The notes: a model not told the origin generated them from the letters alone. A stretch of 34,388 nucleotides of DNA from Acidaminococcales bacterium (GCA_031290885.1 JAISLQ010000004.1:1-34388); one strand, 5' to 3'. Counted from the first letter of the stretch, positions 7,357 through 17,194 are shown. Program-made: numbers and translations.

Positions 7357-10300
7357 ATGCCGAAAAAACAACATATCAAAAAAGTGCTTGTCATTGGCTC
7401 CGGCCCTATCGTCATCGGGCAGGCGGCGGAATTTGACTACGCGGGCACACAGGCCTGCCGCGCCCTGAAGGAGGAAGGGCTGGAGGTCGTTTTGGTCAAC
7501 AGCAATCCGGCGACGATCATGACGGACGCGAATATCGCCGATCGGGTATATATAGAGCCGCTGACTGTGGAGTTTTTAGAAGCCATAATCAAAAAAGAAC
7601 AGCCGGACGGACTTTTGGCTACCCTTGGCGGGCAGACCGGGCTGAATTTGGCGGTGGAACTTGGCCGGCGCGGCGCGCTGGCCGAATACGGCATCGAACT
7701 TTTGGGCACGTCGGTCGAGAGCATCAAAAAGGCGGAAGACCGCGAACTTTTCAAGGAAACCATGGAAAAGATCGGCGAGCCCGTGCCGGAAAGCACTATC
7801 GTCGAAACGGTTTACGCCGCCCGGCAATTCGCCCGCGAAGTGGGCTTTCCCCTCATCGTGCGCCCCGCTTATACGCTGGGCGGCACTGGCGGCGGGATAG
7901 CCGCCAACGAAGATGAATTGAGCGAAATTACCAACGTAGGTTTAAAATACAGCCTGATCGGCCAGGCGCTTATCGAACGCAGCGTCGCCGGCTGGAAGGA
8001 ATTGGAGTATGAAGTCATAAGGGACGCCGCCGACAATTGCGTAACCATTTGCAGCATGGAGAACCTTGATCCGGTCGGCGTGCATACCGGCGACAGCGTG
8101 GTGGTCGCGCCCGCGCAGACCCTGTCGGACCGCGAGCTGATGATGCTCAGGGGCGCCTCCGTCAGGATTATCCGCGCGCTTGGCGTCGAAGGCGGCTGCA
8201 ACGTGCAGTACGCGCTGGACCCTTGCTCGGAAAAATATTACGTTATCGAGGTCAATCCCCGCGTCAGCCGTTCCAGTGCCTTGGCGTCCAAAGCCACGGG
8301 CTATCCGATCGCCAAAGTCGCCAGTAAGATTGCCGTAGGGTACCTTCTCGAAGAAATTGAGAACGCCGTAACCCAAAAAACCAAAGCCTGTTTTGAGCCT
8401 TCCATAGACTATGCCGTCATAAAATTCCCGCGCTGGCCTTTTGACAAATTCGCCAACGCCGACCGGGAGTTGGGTACCCAGATGAAGGCGACCGGCGAGG
8501 TTATGGCGATCGACCGTTCTTTGGAAGGGGCTATTTTAAAGGCGGTAAGATCTTTGGAAATAGGCGCCGATCATCTTTGGCTGCCGGAAATAGCCGCGCT
8601 TTCCGATGCGGAATTGTTTGGCCGGATAAAAAATACTACCGACGAGCGGTTTTTTGTCATAGCCGAGGCCATGCGGCGGGGGAAGCCCTTAGGGGAAATA
8701 CATGAAATAACGGCCATCGACCGCTTTTTCCTGCAAAAAATCTTAAATATCGTAACTATGGAAAAACTGCTTGCGGAAAAGGGCCTTGATGAAGGGATGC
8801 TGCTTGCGGCCAAAAAATGCGGCTTTTCCGACCCGGCCATCGCCCGCCTTTGCGGGAAGGCGGCGTCCGACGTGCGCGCGGCGAGAAAACAATGCGCCAT
8901 ATTGCCGGCGTATAAAATGGTCGATACCTGCGCCGCCGAGTTTGAGGCGGTAACGCCGTATTATTATTCGGTCTACGGCGCGGAAGACGAAGTGGAAAGG
9001 ACGGCAAAACCCAAAGTCGTAGTATTGGGTTCCGGGCCGATTCGCATCGGGCAGGGCATAGAATTTGACTACTGTTCGGTACATTCTGTCTGGGCACTCA
9101 AGGAACTTGGCTATGAAACGGTGATTATAAACAACAACCCGGAAACGGTGAGCACGGATTTCGACACTGCGGATCGCCTCTATTTTGAGCCGCTGACGCT
9201 GGAGGACGTGCTTGGTGTCATAGACAAAGAGCGCCCGGAAGGGGTGATCGTCCAGTTCGGCGGGCAAACGGCGATTAATCTGGCCGGACCGCTTGCCGCC
9301 TGCGGCGTCCGGATCATCGGCTCCACGGTCGAAAGCATTGACATGGCCGAAGATCGTGAAAAGTTCGATGCACTGCTGACCAAACTCAACATCCCGCGAC
9401 CCCGCGGCTTTACGGTTTTCGACATAGAGGGCGCCCTGAAAGCGGCCGCGGCGGTCAGCTATCCCGTGATGGTGCGCCCGTCTTACGTCTTGGGCGGGCG
9501 CGCCATGGAAATAGTCTATAACGAGGGCGAACTGCGCCAATATATGACCGGCGCCGTTAAAGCCTCACAAGAGCACCCTGTTTTGGTGGACCATTACCTT
9601 TCCGGCACGGAAGTGGAAGTCGACGCGATTTGCGACGGCAAAGACACGCTTATTCCCGGGATAATGGAACATATTGAGCGGGCGGGCGTCCATTCCGGCG
9701 ACAGCATAGCCGTATATCCGCCGCGCAGCCTGTCGGAGCGGGTTATTCGCAGCGTCATTGATTTTACCAACCGCATAGCGCGCGGCCTGGAAGTCAAAGG
9801 TATGCTGAACATTCAATACATCGTGAAAAACGACGAGGTATTTGTCATAGAAGTCAACCCGCGTTCCAGCCGCACCGTGCCTTTTTTGAGCAAAGTAACC
9901 GGCATTCCCATGGTAAACGTCGCCACCAAAGCCGCGCTCGGGCAAAAAATAAAGCAAATCGGGTACAAGCCCGGCCTGCGCCTGTTCCCCGATTACTACG
10001 CGATAAAAGCGCCGGTATTTTCCTTTGCGAAAATGCACAACGTCGATATAACGTTGGGGCCGGAAATGAAATCCACCGGCGAGGTCATGGGTGTTGACAA
10101 CAAATTCTCGCGCGCCCTTTACAAAGCCTGCGTTGCTTCCGGCATCAATGTCCCGGACGAGGGGGCGATACTTTTTACCATCGCCGATAAAGATAAAGAC
10201 GAAGCGTTAGCCATCGCCAAAGGCTTTTATGACCTTGGTTATATGATCGCGGCGACGAAGGGCACGGCGGAATTTTTTATAAAAAACGGCATTGACGCGC

Positions 10301-10578
10301 AACTGGCCGCAAAAGTCAGCGAGGGTTCGCCTAACCTTCTGGATGAGATCAAAAAAGGCAAAATAAACATGGTGATAAATACCATAAGCAAAGGCTCGGC
10401 CTATGAACGGGACGGTTTCAATATAAGGCGCGCCACGGTGGAACACGCCATACCGTGCCTTACCTCCGTGGACACGGCGAAAGCCATCCTTGGCGTTATG
10501 TCGGCCATGAGGCGCCGCCGCTTGGTCAGCGTCGTTGCTTTGCAGGATCTTTTATGGGCAGGTGATGATTTTGAGTAA
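7357..10578 (+). CDS. carB: Carbamoyl-phosphate synthase large subunit
   Basis: It makes carbamoyl phosphate from bicarbonate, CarA-supplied ammonia and two ATP. At 1073 residues it is full length. Two homologous halves are visible, each opening with G-S-G-P-I-x-I-G-Q (near residues 14 and 558) followed by an ATP-grasp domain: the first forms carboxyphosphate, the second phosphorylates carbamate. An oligomerisation segment lies between (about 400-550). The C-terminal MGS-like allosteric domain (about 935-1073) carries A-T-K-G-T-A and N-T-I-S-K-G, the region that binds UMP or ornithine effectors in relatives. The ATG follows the carA stop by one base, with a G-rich site upstream. Its end overlaps pyrK by 14 bases. 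Confidence 0.97.
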   Translation: MPKKQHIKKVLVIGSGPIVIGQAAEFDYAGTQACRALKEEGLEVVLVNSNPATIMTDANIADRVYIEPLTVEFLEAIIKKEQPDGLLATLGGQTGLNLAVELGRRGALAEYGIELLGTSVESIKKAEDRELFKETMEKIGEPVPESTIVETVYAARQFAREVGFPLIVRPAYTLGGTGGGIAANEDELSEITNVGLKYSLIGQALIERSVAGWKELEYEVIRDAADNCVTICSMENLDPVGVHTGDSVVVAPAQTLSDRELMMLRGASVRIIRALGVEGGCNVQYALDPCSEKYYVIEVNPRVSRSSALASKATGYPIAKVASKIAVGYLLEEIENAVTQKTKACFEPSIDYAVIKFPRWPFDKFANADRELGTQMKATGEVMAIDRSLEGAILKAVRSLEIGADHLWLPEIAALSDAELFGRIKNTTDERFFVIAEAMRRGKPLGEIHEITAIDRFFLQKILNIVTMEKLLAEKGLDEGMLLAAKKCGFSDPAIARLCGKAASDVRAARKQCAILPAYKMVDTCAAEFEAVTPYYYSVYGAEDEVERTAKPKVVVLGSGPIRIGQGIEFDYCSVHSVWALKELGYETVIINNNPETVSTDFDTADRLYFEPLTLEDVLGVIDKERPEGVIVQFGGQTAINLAGPLAACGVRIIGSTVESIDMAEDREKFDALLTKLNIPRPRGFTVFDIEGALKAAAAVSYPVMVRPSYVLGGRAMEIVYNEGELRQYMTGAVKASQEHPVLVDHYLSGTEVEVDAICDGKDTLIPGIMEHIERAGVHSGDSIAVYPPRSLSERVIRSVIDFTNRIARGLEVKGMLNIQYIVKNDEVFVIEVNPRSSRTVPFLSKVTGIPMVNVATKAALGQKIKQIGYKPGLRLFPDYYAIKAPVFSFAKMHNVDITLGPEMKSTGEVMGVDNKFSRALYKACVASGINVPDEGAILFTIADKDKDEALAIAKGFYDLGYMIAATKGTAEFFIKNGIDAQLAAKVSEGSPNLLDEIKKGKINMVINTISKGSAYERDGFNIRRATVEHAIPCLTSVDTAKAILGVMSAMRRRRLVSVVALQDLLWAGDDFE

Positions 10579-11344
10579 AAAATTTGTCGAATTGGCTGCC
10601 GTGCTGGGCAATGTCCGTTTGGGAAGCGATGTGTACAGCCTTTTGCTTGACGCTCCGCAAATCTGCCGGGAAGCTAAGCCGGGGCAGTTCGTGGGGGTAA
10701 AGACCGGCTGGGGGCAAGCGCCTTTCCTGCGCCGCCCGCTGTCGGTGGCGGACGCCGCAGACGGCCGGATAACCATAATCTACAGGGCGGCAGGCGTTGG
10801 CACAAGCTGGCTGGCCGCCCGCCGGGAAGGGGAAAAAGTTGATATCATGGGCCCTTTGGGGCATGGGTTTTCGCTTGAGGCCAAAAGGCCCCTTTTAGTG
10901 GGCGGCGGCATTGGCATCGCTCCCCTAATCAGCGTAGCGCGAAGCTTTGCCGGCCGTTTTGGCAGCGGCATTGTGCTGGCCGGGCGCAATAAAGACGAAA
11001 TAACTTACTGGCAGGCCATGTTTAAAGATCTTTGCCATTGCGTGTACATTGCCACCGACGACGGCAGCATGGGCATTCGCGGCAACGCCTTGGCCGTTTT
11101 GCCGCAAGCGGCGGAAGAAGGCGGATACGACTGCATATACGCCTGTGGGCCGCCGCCCATGCTGAAGGCGATCGCCGCTTTTGTCAGACAGAAAAACATT
11201 CCCTGCCAACTTTCCTTGGAAAGCCGCATGGGTTGCGGCTTGGGGGCGTGCCAGGCCTGCTCCTGCCAAGGCGCGGACGGAAAGCGCAAGCGCATTTGCC
11301 TTAACGGCCCCGTATTTGCCGCCGGGGAGGTGGAAGGATTATGA
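10565..11344 (+). CDS. pyrK: Dihydroorotate dehydrogenase electron-transfer subunit
   Basis: This FAD and [2Fe-2S] subunit lets the PyrD partner use NAD+ as electron acceptor. The FAD-binding barrel covers about 1-105, with RRPLSVAD at 57-64. The NAD-binding domain covers about 108-215, with GGGIGIAPL at 113-121 and a CGPPPML segment at 194-200. The C-terminal cluster ligands are Cys224, Cys229, Cys232 and Cys245. The 259-residue length is standard. I chose the ATG at 10565, inside the end of carB; a TTG two codons later is also possible, and the upstream frame beginning at 10535 has no ribosome-binding site. It overlaps pyrD by four bases (ATGA). Confidence 0.95.
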   Translation: MILSKKFVELAAVLGNVRLGSDVYSLLLDAPQICREAKPGQFVGVKTGWGQAPFLRRPLSVADAADGRITIIYRAAGVGTSWLAARREGEKVDIMGPLGHGFSLEAKRPLLVGGGIGIAPLISVARSFAGRFGSGIVLAGRNKDEITYWQAMFKDLCHCVYIATDDGSMGIRGNALAVLPQAAEEGGYDCIYACGPPPMLKAIAAFVRQKNIPCQLSLESRMGCGLGACQACSCQGADGKRKRICLNGPVFAAGEVEGL

Positions 11345-12270
11345 GCGCTGCGGACGGGAACAAACTGGCGGTGGAAATCGCCGGCATCAAGATGAAAACC
11401 CCTGTTATGACGGCTTCCGGCACATGCGGGTATGGGCTGGAACTGCTGGACTTTGTCGATTTGAACAGCCTTGGTGCGCTTGTCGTCAAAGGCGCCACCC
11501 TTGAACCTTGCCCCGGCAACGCCGGACAGAGGATAGCGGAGACGCCCGCCGGGGCGCTTAACGCAATCGGGCTGGAAAATCCCGGCGTAGGGGTGTTTAT
11601 TGACAACATACTGCCGGCGCTCCGCCGCTATGACGTGCCGGTGATCGCCAATATCGCCGGACGGACGGTGGACGAATACGCGGAATTGGCGCGGCGGCTC
11701 GACGCTACCGCCGTAGCCGGCATAGAGATCAACATTTCCTGCCCCAACATTAAAGCGGGCGGCCTTGCTTTCGGCACGCGGCCGGGCAGCGCCGCCGAAG
11801 TAGTGGGCGCGGTGAGAAGGGCCAGCGGCAAGCCGATTATCACCAAACTTTCGCCGAACGTAACCGACATAGCGGAAATCGCGCGGGCGGCGGAAGCCGC
11901 GGGCAGCGACGCGCTCTCCCTGATCAATACCTTGGTTGGCATGAAAATAGACATAAAAAGGAAACAACCGGCGCTGGGCAACATTTTCGGCGGACTTTCC
12001 GGCCCGGCCGTCCGCCCGGTGGCGGTGCGCATGGTCTGGCAGGCCGCGCGGGCGGTAAAGATACCGGTGATCGGCATGGGCGGCATTGCGGCGGCCGAGG
12101 ACGCTTTGGAATTTATCATGGCGGGAGCGAGCGCCGTGGCGGTAGGGTCGGCGACCTTCGCCGACCCGCAGTCAATTGAGCTTATAACTCAGGGTTTGCG
12201 CGCCTATATGCGGGAAGAGGCCGCCGCCAATATTGGCGAACTTGTCGGCGCGGCTTGGCCGCCCGCGTGA
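11341..12270 (+). CDS. pyrD: Dihydroorotate dehydrogenase, class 1B catalytic subunit
   Basis: An FMN enzyme oxidising dihydroorotate to orotate. The 309 residues form one TIM barrel. Lys50 sits in VVKGATL, the class 1 catalytic base Cys134 lies in NISCPNIK, and the FMN phosphate site is GMGGI at 245-249. Cys in place of the Ser of class 2 enzymes, and the adjacent pyrK, both assign it to the NAD-dependent heterotetrameric class 1B. The start overlaps the pyrK stop, with a GGGGAGG site upstream. Confidence 0.97.
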   Translation: MSAADGNKLAVEIAGIKMKTPVMTASGTCGYGLELLDFVDLNSLGALVVKGATLEPCPGNAGQRIAETPAGALNAIGLENPGVGVFIDNILPALRRYDVPVIANIAGRTVDEYAELARRLDATAVAGIEINISCPNIKAGGLAFGTRPGSAAEVVGAVRRASGKPIITKLSPNVTDIAEIARAAEAAGSDALSLINTLVGMKIDIKRKQPALGNIFGGLSGPAVRPVAVRMVWQAARAVKIPVIGMGGIAAAEDALEFIMAGASAVAVGSATFADPQSIELITQGLRAYMREEAAANIGELVGAAWPPA

Positions 12271-12282
12271 GGAGCGAAGAAG

Positions 12283-13005
12283 ATGATTTTTGAAGACAGA
12301 CTTATCGTTGCCCTGGACGTGCCCAACATGGACAAAGCCAGCAGGCTGATCGTCGCGTTGGACAGTACGGTAAATTATTACAAAGTGGGCATGGAACTTT
12401 TCTACGGCGCGCAAAAAGACGTGATTGACTATCTGAAAGCGCGCCGCAAAAAGATATTCCTTGACTTGAAATTGCACGACATACCGAATACGGTTGCGCG
12501 AAGCATTGAGGTTTTGAGCGCCCTGGAAGTGGACATGATCACCCTGCACGCCTTCGGCGGGCGGGAGATGATGCAAGAGGCTGCGGCGGCGGCAAAGCGG
12601 ATCCAGGAAAAGACTGGCAGGAAAGCGCCGCTTTTGCTTGCCGTTACTGTGCTTACCAGCCTTGGCGAAAAGCAATGGCGCGAACTTAACAGCGCCCTTT
12701 CCATAAAGGAGCAAGTGCTGGAGATGGCCAAACTCGCCAAAGATTCCGGCATGAGCGGGGCAGTAGCGTCGCCTTGGGAAGCGGCGGGCATCCGTGAAGC
12801 CTGTGGCCGGGATTTTTACATCGTAACGCCTGGCGTTAGGCAAAGTGCCGACAGCTGCAACGACCAGGCCCGTTTCGCCACGCCCCAAATGGCGCTGGAA
12901 GCGGGCGCGAGCCATATAGTGGTCGGGCGCCCGATAACCCGGGCGATTGACCCTAAAGGGGCGGCGCGGGCGATCATCGAAGAGATGCGGGAGGCCTGCC
13001 TGTGA
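12283..13005 (+). CDS. pyrF: Orotidine 5'-phosphate decarboxylase
   Basis: It decarboxylates OMP to UMP, the last step of the pathway. The 240-residue barrel matches the Bacillus-type family. Visible catalytic residues are Asp11, Lys34 and the D-x-K-x-x-D set Asp61, Lys63, Asp66 in DLKLHDIPNTV. Phosphate-binding elements are TPGVR at 182-186 and VGRPIT at 214-219. GAGGAG lies about 9 bases before the ATG, 12 bases after the pyrD stop. The stop overlaps the pyrE start. Confidence 0.97.
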   Translation: MIFEDRLIVALDVPNMDKASRLIVALDSTVNYYKVGMELFYGAQKDVIDYLKARRKKIFLDLKLHDIPNTVARSIEVLSALEVDMITLHAFGGREMMQEAAAAAKRIQEKTGRKAPLLLAVTVLTSLGEKQWRELNSALSIKEQVLEMAKLAKDSGMSGAVASPWEAAGIREACGRDFYIVTPGVRQSADSCNDQARFATPQMALEAGASHIVVGRPITRAIDPKGAARAIIEEMREACL

Positions 13006-13574
13006 AAAAAGAAACGCTCATGAAACTTTTGGAAGACACGGGCGCCGTCCTCCACGGGCATTTTCTCCTTACCTCCGGCCTGCACAGCCCTATGTATTTG
13101 GAAAAATTCCAACTGCTGCAATATCCCGAATATACGGAGCTTTTATGCAAGGAATTGGCGAAAAATTTCGCCGCCGATCGGGTGGAGCTGGTCGTTGGCC
13201 CGGTTACCGGCGGGATACTGCTGGCGCATGAAACCGGCAAGGCGCTGAAAACAAAAGCCATCTTCACCGAACGCGAAGATGGCAAGATGACGTTGAAACG
13301 CGGATTTGAAATACCGGCCGGCGCGAGGGTGCTGGTCGTGGAAGATATTGTTACCACGGGCGGTTCGGTGCGGGAAGTGCTGGAAGTCGTCCAGGAAAAA
13401 GGCGGGTTGCCCGTCGGCGTTGGCGTTTTGGTGGACCGCAGCGGCGGGTGCGTAGATTTTGGCGTCAAGACGGCCGCGCTTCTCAAACTGGACGTTCCGG
13501 TTTTCAAGCCAAAGGAGTGCCCTTTGTGCAAAGAAGGGCTCGCTTTCACCAAACGGGGGCGGACAGGCAAGTGA
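13002..13574 (+). CDS. pyrE: Orotate phosphoribosyltransferase
   Basis: It joins orotate to PRPP, giving OMP for PyrF. The 190-residue type I PRTase has the PRPP motif V-L-V-V-E-D-I-V-T-T-G-G-S at 110-122 and the flexible-loop region K-T-K-A-I-F-T-E-R-E near 83-92. A C-terminal CPLC pair (Cys173, Cys176) follows the barrel; I recall similar pairs in clostridial PyrE but cannot confirm metal binding. The start is a GTG whose last two bases begin the pyrF stop, with GGGAGG upstream. It is the last gene of the operon. No convincing intrinsic terminator with a T tract is seen in the 65 bases before the convergent gene. Confidence 0.95.
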   Translation: MKKETLMKLLEDTGAVLHGHFLLTSGLHSPMYLEKFQLLQYPEYTELLCKELAKNFAADRVELVVGPVTGGILLAHETGKALKTKAIFTEREDGKMTLKRGFEIPAGARVLVVEDIVTTGGSVREVLEVVQEKGGLPVGVGVLVDRSGGCVDFGVKTAALLKLDVPVFKPKECPLCKEGLAFTKRGRTGK

Positions 13575-13639
13575 ACGTCCGGGCGGCGGCGGTTCTCCGG
13601 CCGTTCGCGCGCGAGAAAACGGCAACTGTTGAAGCCCCG

Positions 13640-15496
13640 CTATTTCTTATGCGCCAGGCGCCGGCAGTTGAGCAAAAGCACAATTCCGAACAGGCCGTCG
13701 AGTAAAATAGCCTGCCAGATATAAAAGACATTGAAAATTACCGTTGCGAAAAGAATGAATTTTACGCCAAGGAACAGCCGCCGGTAAATTTTTGTAAATT
13801 TTTGGCAAGCTTTGCCCATGGCGAAAACAGCCGGAAGACAGGCAAGATGATCGCCCAACATTATTATATCGGCGCTGTCTAAAGCGGCTCCAAGGTCTTT
13901 CGCGGCGTTTACGGCGATGCTGATGTCCGCGCTGGCGAAGGAATCGGCATCTGTTTCGGCGTTGCCGACGATTAAGACGCTGCCGTAGTTATGGTGCAGT
14001 TTTTTTACCGCCGCAGCTTTGGCGGCGCTATGCAGATTGCTTACCGCATCGGTAAAACCGAGCGGTTTGCTGGCGGAAGCGGCCGCTTTTTCCTGCTCCT
14101 TGGTCAGCATGATGATATTTTTCACGTCGAGAGCGCGTATTTTCTGGATTGTCGTGAAAATTCCCGGATGAATGTCGTCGATAAAGGACAAAAGCCCCGC
14201 AGCCTCTCCGTCTACGGCCATAAACAGCACGGTTGAGCCGTGATTTAAATATTCGGCGTACTTGCGCAAAAGGACGTAAGTTTTAATCCCTTTTTCCAGC
14301 AAAAATCTGTTGCTGCCTAAAATAACGGCGCGGTTTTCTATTACGCCGGCGATATTGAATTGATCCATTTCCTCGATTTGCGCCTTTAGTTCCCCCTCGG
14401 CCGCCCGGCCGTCCCCCTGGCTTGCTATGGTGTCGGCCAGCGGGTGGGCGGCGGCCTTGGTAAGGGCGCCGGCCAGCCGCATAAGTTCTGGCCGCGAGAA
14501 GGGGTAAGGCGCGTGTAGGTTGGACAGGATGAGTTTGCCGTTGGCTAAGGTGGTTGCCTTTTCAAAAGCTACGGCTTTTACTTCGCTTATCTTTTCAAAA
14601 GCGACTGGATTTTTCACTATGACGCCTGATTTGTCCGCCTTGTCCATGACAAAAGACAAGAAAAGGGCGGATGCTTTGACAAGCGGGTTGTAAGGGGCGA
14701 AAATCAGCAGTATCGCCAAAGTATAGTAAAGCCAGTTGAGCATGGAAATGGCGAAAAAGTAATAAGGGACGGCCATAAAGAAAATAAAAGTGAGCAGGCG
14801 GCGCGAATAATGTTGATGGTAATATTTAAGGGTGCGCAATTCCTTTTCGACGGCCGCCTGTTTGAGCGTGTTCAAAATACTGCTGAACAGGGAAGTTTCC
14901 TGCGCGCTGACGGCCTCCGCCGTCAAGCGGCCTTCGGCGGCCGATAAACCGGCGAAAACGAAAGAACCTTCCCCCGCGCAATGAGTTGAGGCGGGCGGGG
15001 CGATTGTTGGCGGCAATATTTTGGCTTTGCCGGAACGGACTATGGCATCGACCGGCAGCACTTGTTTTTCTTCCAGCAAAATGACGTCGCCGCATTTGAT
15101 TTCAGAAGAAAGCGCGGCGGAAAACCCTTCCCCGTCAAATATTTTTACCGGCGCCGGAGGATTTTGCCAGGAATCGTACAGTTGCCTTAATTGCCTGGCG
15201 GCGGTATAATTTTGTATAAGTTCCAAGGTGGCGATTAAGCACACATATTTGGCCGCCTCGGGCAGTTTGTTTATTGAAATCAAGCCGACCGCCGCGAGAA
15301 ATATGAACAAGCCGGCGCTGACGCGCAGCGACAACAAAGACAGGCAGGCGGCGCGGAGCATGTGCCAGCCGCAAAGGACGATGCTGCCGGCGAACAAGTA
15401 CGAATCTATCCCGTATAAATTGGCGGCGGGGACAAACAGGCCGATAAAAAGCAAAAATAGCCCCGTAAGGGAACGGAACGGATAACTGAGCGGCAT
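13640..15496 (-). CDS. Catalytically degenerate P1B-type ATPase-like membrane protein
   Basis: An intact 618-residue protein with the layout of a heavy-metal P-type ATPase but without its chemistry. About eight membrane segments are predicted (near 8-28, 33-55, 60-76, 82-97, 233-252, 254-282, 572-593, 594-611), with an actuator-like loop (about 100-230) and a P/N-like loop (about 285-570). The motif replacements are: TGES becomes AGEGS (174-178), the membrane CPC becomes APY (267-269), DKTGT becomes EKATT (312-316) so the phosphorylated Asp is Glu, TGDN becomes TKEQ (465-468), and GDGxND becomes GNAETD (511-516). The P1B nucleotide-site HP is kept (His351, Pro352). No N-terminal metal-binding domain is present. 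The start has CGGAGG about 8 bases upstream. It is probably a pseudo-pump with a sensory, scaffolding or regulatory role, not an active transporter. It diverges from pgaC. Confidence 0.85.
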   Translation of the reverse strand: MPLSYPFRSLTGLFLLFIGLFVPAANLYGIDSYLFAGSIVLCGWHMLRAACLSLLSLRVSAGLFIFLAAVGLISINKLPEAAKYVCLIATLELIQNYTAARQLRQLYDSWQNPPAPVKIFDGEGFSAALSSEIKCGDVILLEEKQVLPVDAIVRSGKAKILPPTIAPPASTHCAGEGSFVFAGLSAAEGRLTAEAVSAQETSLFSSILNTLKQAAVEKELRTLKYYHQHYSRRLLTFIFFMAVPYYFFAISMLNWLYYTLAILLIFAPYNPLVKASALFLSFVMDKADKSGVIVKNPVAFEKISEVKAVAFEKATTLANGKLILSNLHAPYPFSRPELMRLAGALTKAAAHPLADTIASQGDGRAAEGELKAQIEEMDQFNIAGVIENRAVILGSNRFLLEKGIKTYVLLRKYAEYLNHGSTVLFMAVDGEAAGLLSFIDDIHPGIFTTIQKIRALDVKNIIMLTKEQEKAAASASKPLGFTDAVSNLHSAAKAAAVKKLHHNYGSVLIVGNAETDADSFASADISIAVNAAKDLGAALDSADIIMLGDHLACLPAVFAMGKACQKFTKIYRRLFLGVKFILFATVIFNVFYIWQAILLDGLFGIVLLLNCRRLAHKK

Positions 15497-15545
15497 TTGC
15501 GACCTCCGTATAAAATCTGAAGCGCCTTGTTTTATATACGCGCCA

Positions 15546-15574
15546 AATTTGTTATTATTTCATTATAACAAATT
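15546..15574. promoter_or_regulatory. Perfect 10-bp inverted repeat, probable operator
   Basis: AATTTGTTAT (15546-15555) and ATAACAAATT (15565-15574) form a perfect inverted repeat around a 9-base spacer. It covers the minus-strand -10 element of the pseudo-ATPase gene, and TTGTTA inside the left arm could serve as a -35 for pgaC. The size and symmetry suit a dimeric repressor. I cannot name the regulator. Confidence 0.6.
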
Positions 15575-15590
15575 AAATATTGCCGGTAAA
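15562..15590 (-). promoter_or_regulatory. Promoter of the pseudo-ATPase gene
   Basis: On the minus strand a perfect TATAAT lies at 15562-15567, with TTTACC (15585-15590) as a weak -35 at a 17-base spacing. The leader would be about 60 bases. The -10 is embedded in the inverted repeat described above. Confidence 0.6.
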
Positions 15591-15671
15591 ACATATTGAT
15601 AAATTTAACGTAGGCACACATCATGGCCGGGCTTGCCGGGAAAAATCTGGAAAAACGGCGGTTGCGCACAG

Positions 15672-16907
15672 ATGGCATGGTTTTTCTCCCTGCTGGGGAG
15701 CTATGTTTTTTATTATCCTTTGGTTATGAGCCTTGTATGGATAATCGGCGGTTTGTTTTTTTATTTCCGAAAGGAAAGAAATACCGGCAGGTTTCCGATA
15801 TTGAGGTTTGTGCCGAAAATTTCCGTCCTGATACCCGCCCGCAACGAGGCGGACAATATCAGGGAAACCGTGCAGGCGGTTTTGGCGTCGCAGTATCCTG
15901 CCATGGAAGTTATCGTGATCGACGATGACAGTTCCGACGGCACGGACCGGATTATAACCAAACTGGGGGAGGAACACGAAAACGTCCGGGGTTTGTTCCT
16001 GCGCCGGCACATGGGCAAAGCGAGCGGCCTGAACATGGCTTTTCTCATGAGCCGGGGCGACATAATCGTAACGATTGACGCCGACTGCCTGCTCGACAAA
16101 CAGGCTTTGTATTGGATTGCCTGGCATTTCGCGAATTTCCCCCGCGTCGGCGCGGTAACCGGCAATCCTCATGTCAGGAACCGGACGACCCTTCTGGCGC
16201 AAATACAGACGGCGGAATATACCAGCGTCATCGGACTGGTAAAAAGAACGCAGAGAGTGCTTGGCAAGCTGCTCACCGTGTCGGGCGTCATAGCCGCTTT
16301 CCGGCGGGAGGCGCTGGCGGACGTGGGGCTGTGGAGCCATGACATGATAACGGAAGACATCGACATAACTTGGAAATTGGAAAAGCGTTTTTGGGATGTG
16401 CGCTATGAAACGAACGCCGTAGGCTGGATACTGGTGCCGGAAACGCTTAAAGGATTGTGGATGCAGCGCCTGCGCTGGGCCCAGGGCGGCGTGGAAACAA
16501 TAAGGCGACATCGCGGCGTTTGGCTGGATTGGCGCCAGCGCCGGATATGGCCTGTTTATATAGATTATGTATTAGTGATCATCTGGAGCTATTCTTTCTT
16601 TTTAACTGTTCTGTATTGGGGCGCCTGCCGGCTGCTGGGGGCGGAAACGGGCGTTTTTTGGGGCTGGAACGGCAGCGTGGCGGCTTTTGTCTGTGTTTTT
16701 CAGTTTTTGGTCAGCCTGTCCATCAACTTGCGTTATGACAAGACGCTTATTTCAGCCTATTTTTGGATCATCTGGTATCCGGCTTTTTACTGGCTTTTCA
16801 ACGCTTGCGCCACGGTAGTTGGCTTTTACAAAGGGATGACGAAAAAATTCGGCCGCGCGTCGCTTTGGCAAAGTCCGGATCGGGGCGTATCAAGGAGCGC
16901 GCGATAA
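15672..16907 (+). CDS. pgaC: Poly-beta-1,6-N-acetylglucosamine synthase (GT2 family)
   Basis: A membrane glycosyltransferase that polymerises UDP-GlcNAc into the biofilm polysaccharide PNAG (PgaC/IcaA type). The 411 residues comprise an N-terminal membrane segment (about 5-31), a cytoplasmic GT2 domain with DDDSSDGT at 84-91, DAD at 136-138, the catalytic base in TEDID at 227-231 and QRLRW at 265-269 followed by AQGG, then C-terminal membrane segments (about 297-320, 333-352, 360-385). The stretch around ITEDIDITWKLE and PETLKGLW closely resembles PgaC as I know it. The ATG at 15672 is preferred; an in-frame TTG at 15633 would add a short non-hydrophobic tail. The ribosome-binding site is weak. 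pgaD follows one base after the stop. No pgaA or pgaB is within the visible sequence. Confidence 0.88.
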   Translation: MAWFFSLLGSYVFYYPLVMSLVWIIGGLFFYFRKERNTGRFPILRFVPKISVLIPARNEADNIRETVQAVLASQYPAMEVIVIDDDSSDGTDRIITKLGEEHENVRGLFLRRHMGKASGLNMAFLMSRGDIIVTIDADCLLDKQALYWIAWHFANFPRVGAVTGNPHVRNRTTLLAQIQTAEYTSVIGLVKRTQRVLGKLLTVSGVIAAFRREALADVGLWSHDMITEDIDITWKLEKRFWDVRYETNAVGWILVPETLKGLWMQRLRWAQGGVETIRRHRGVWLDWRQRRIWPVYIDYVLVIIWSYSFFLTVLYWGACRLLGAETGVFWGWNGSVAAFVCVFQFLVSLSINLRYDKTLISAYFWIIWYPAFYWLFNACATVVGFYKGMTKKFGRASLWQSPDRGVSRSAR

Positions 16908-16908
16908 C

Positions 16909-17194
16909 ATGGTAAGGCGCAACAAGATTATCTATTGTCCCAACAAAATATCTAAATACCGGCACGGGCTGGAATTTGCCATAAAGCTGTTTTTGAGCGC
17001 GGCGGTCTTTTTTCTGACCTTGTCCTTGTGGGGTTATTTCGGCAGTTATTTTTATCGCGGCCTGTTTTCCGAAAGTTATTTCGCAAATACGGTGGAAATA
17101 TTGGGCAAACTGCTTGTGGCCGCGCTTTTTGTTTTTTTTGCCATGTTTTTTTGGCAGCAATATAATATACTGGCGTTCGGCGGCCGCACCCGCC
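16909..17194 (+). CDS. pgaD: PgaD-like biofilm subunit, truncated at the palindrome axis
   Basis: The first 95 codons encode a small membrane protein with two hydrophobic segments (about 21-46 and 62-83), then Q-Q-Y-N-I-L-A-F-G-G-R-T-R-R. This matches the PgaD/IcaD pattern of two membrane helices followed by a W/Q-x-Y-N motif and a basic cytoplasmic tail. PgaD activates PgaC, in relatives in response to cyclic di-GMP. Position directly after pgaC, with AAGGAG 11 bases before the ATG, supports the call. The frame stays open to 17313, but everything after 17194 is its own antisense and not natural protein. The true C-terminus is missing from the window. Confidence 0.75.

Noticed and set aside
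6195-7415. A 406-codon open frame antisense to carA
   Set aside because: It lies wholly over well-conserved carA and its flanks, has no recognisable domain, and such long antisense frames are common opposite GC-rich genes. The same applies to long antisense frames over trpB, carB, pyrD and pgaC.
13575-13639. A terminator hairpin between pyrE and the convergent pseudo-ATPase gene
   Set aside because: GC-rich complementary stretches exist but the stems are interrupted and no T tract follows on either strand.
15633-15671. TTG at 15633 as the pgaC start
   Set aside because: It would put 13 polar and basic residues before the N-terminal membrane segment, and it has no better ribosome-binding site than the ATG at 15672.
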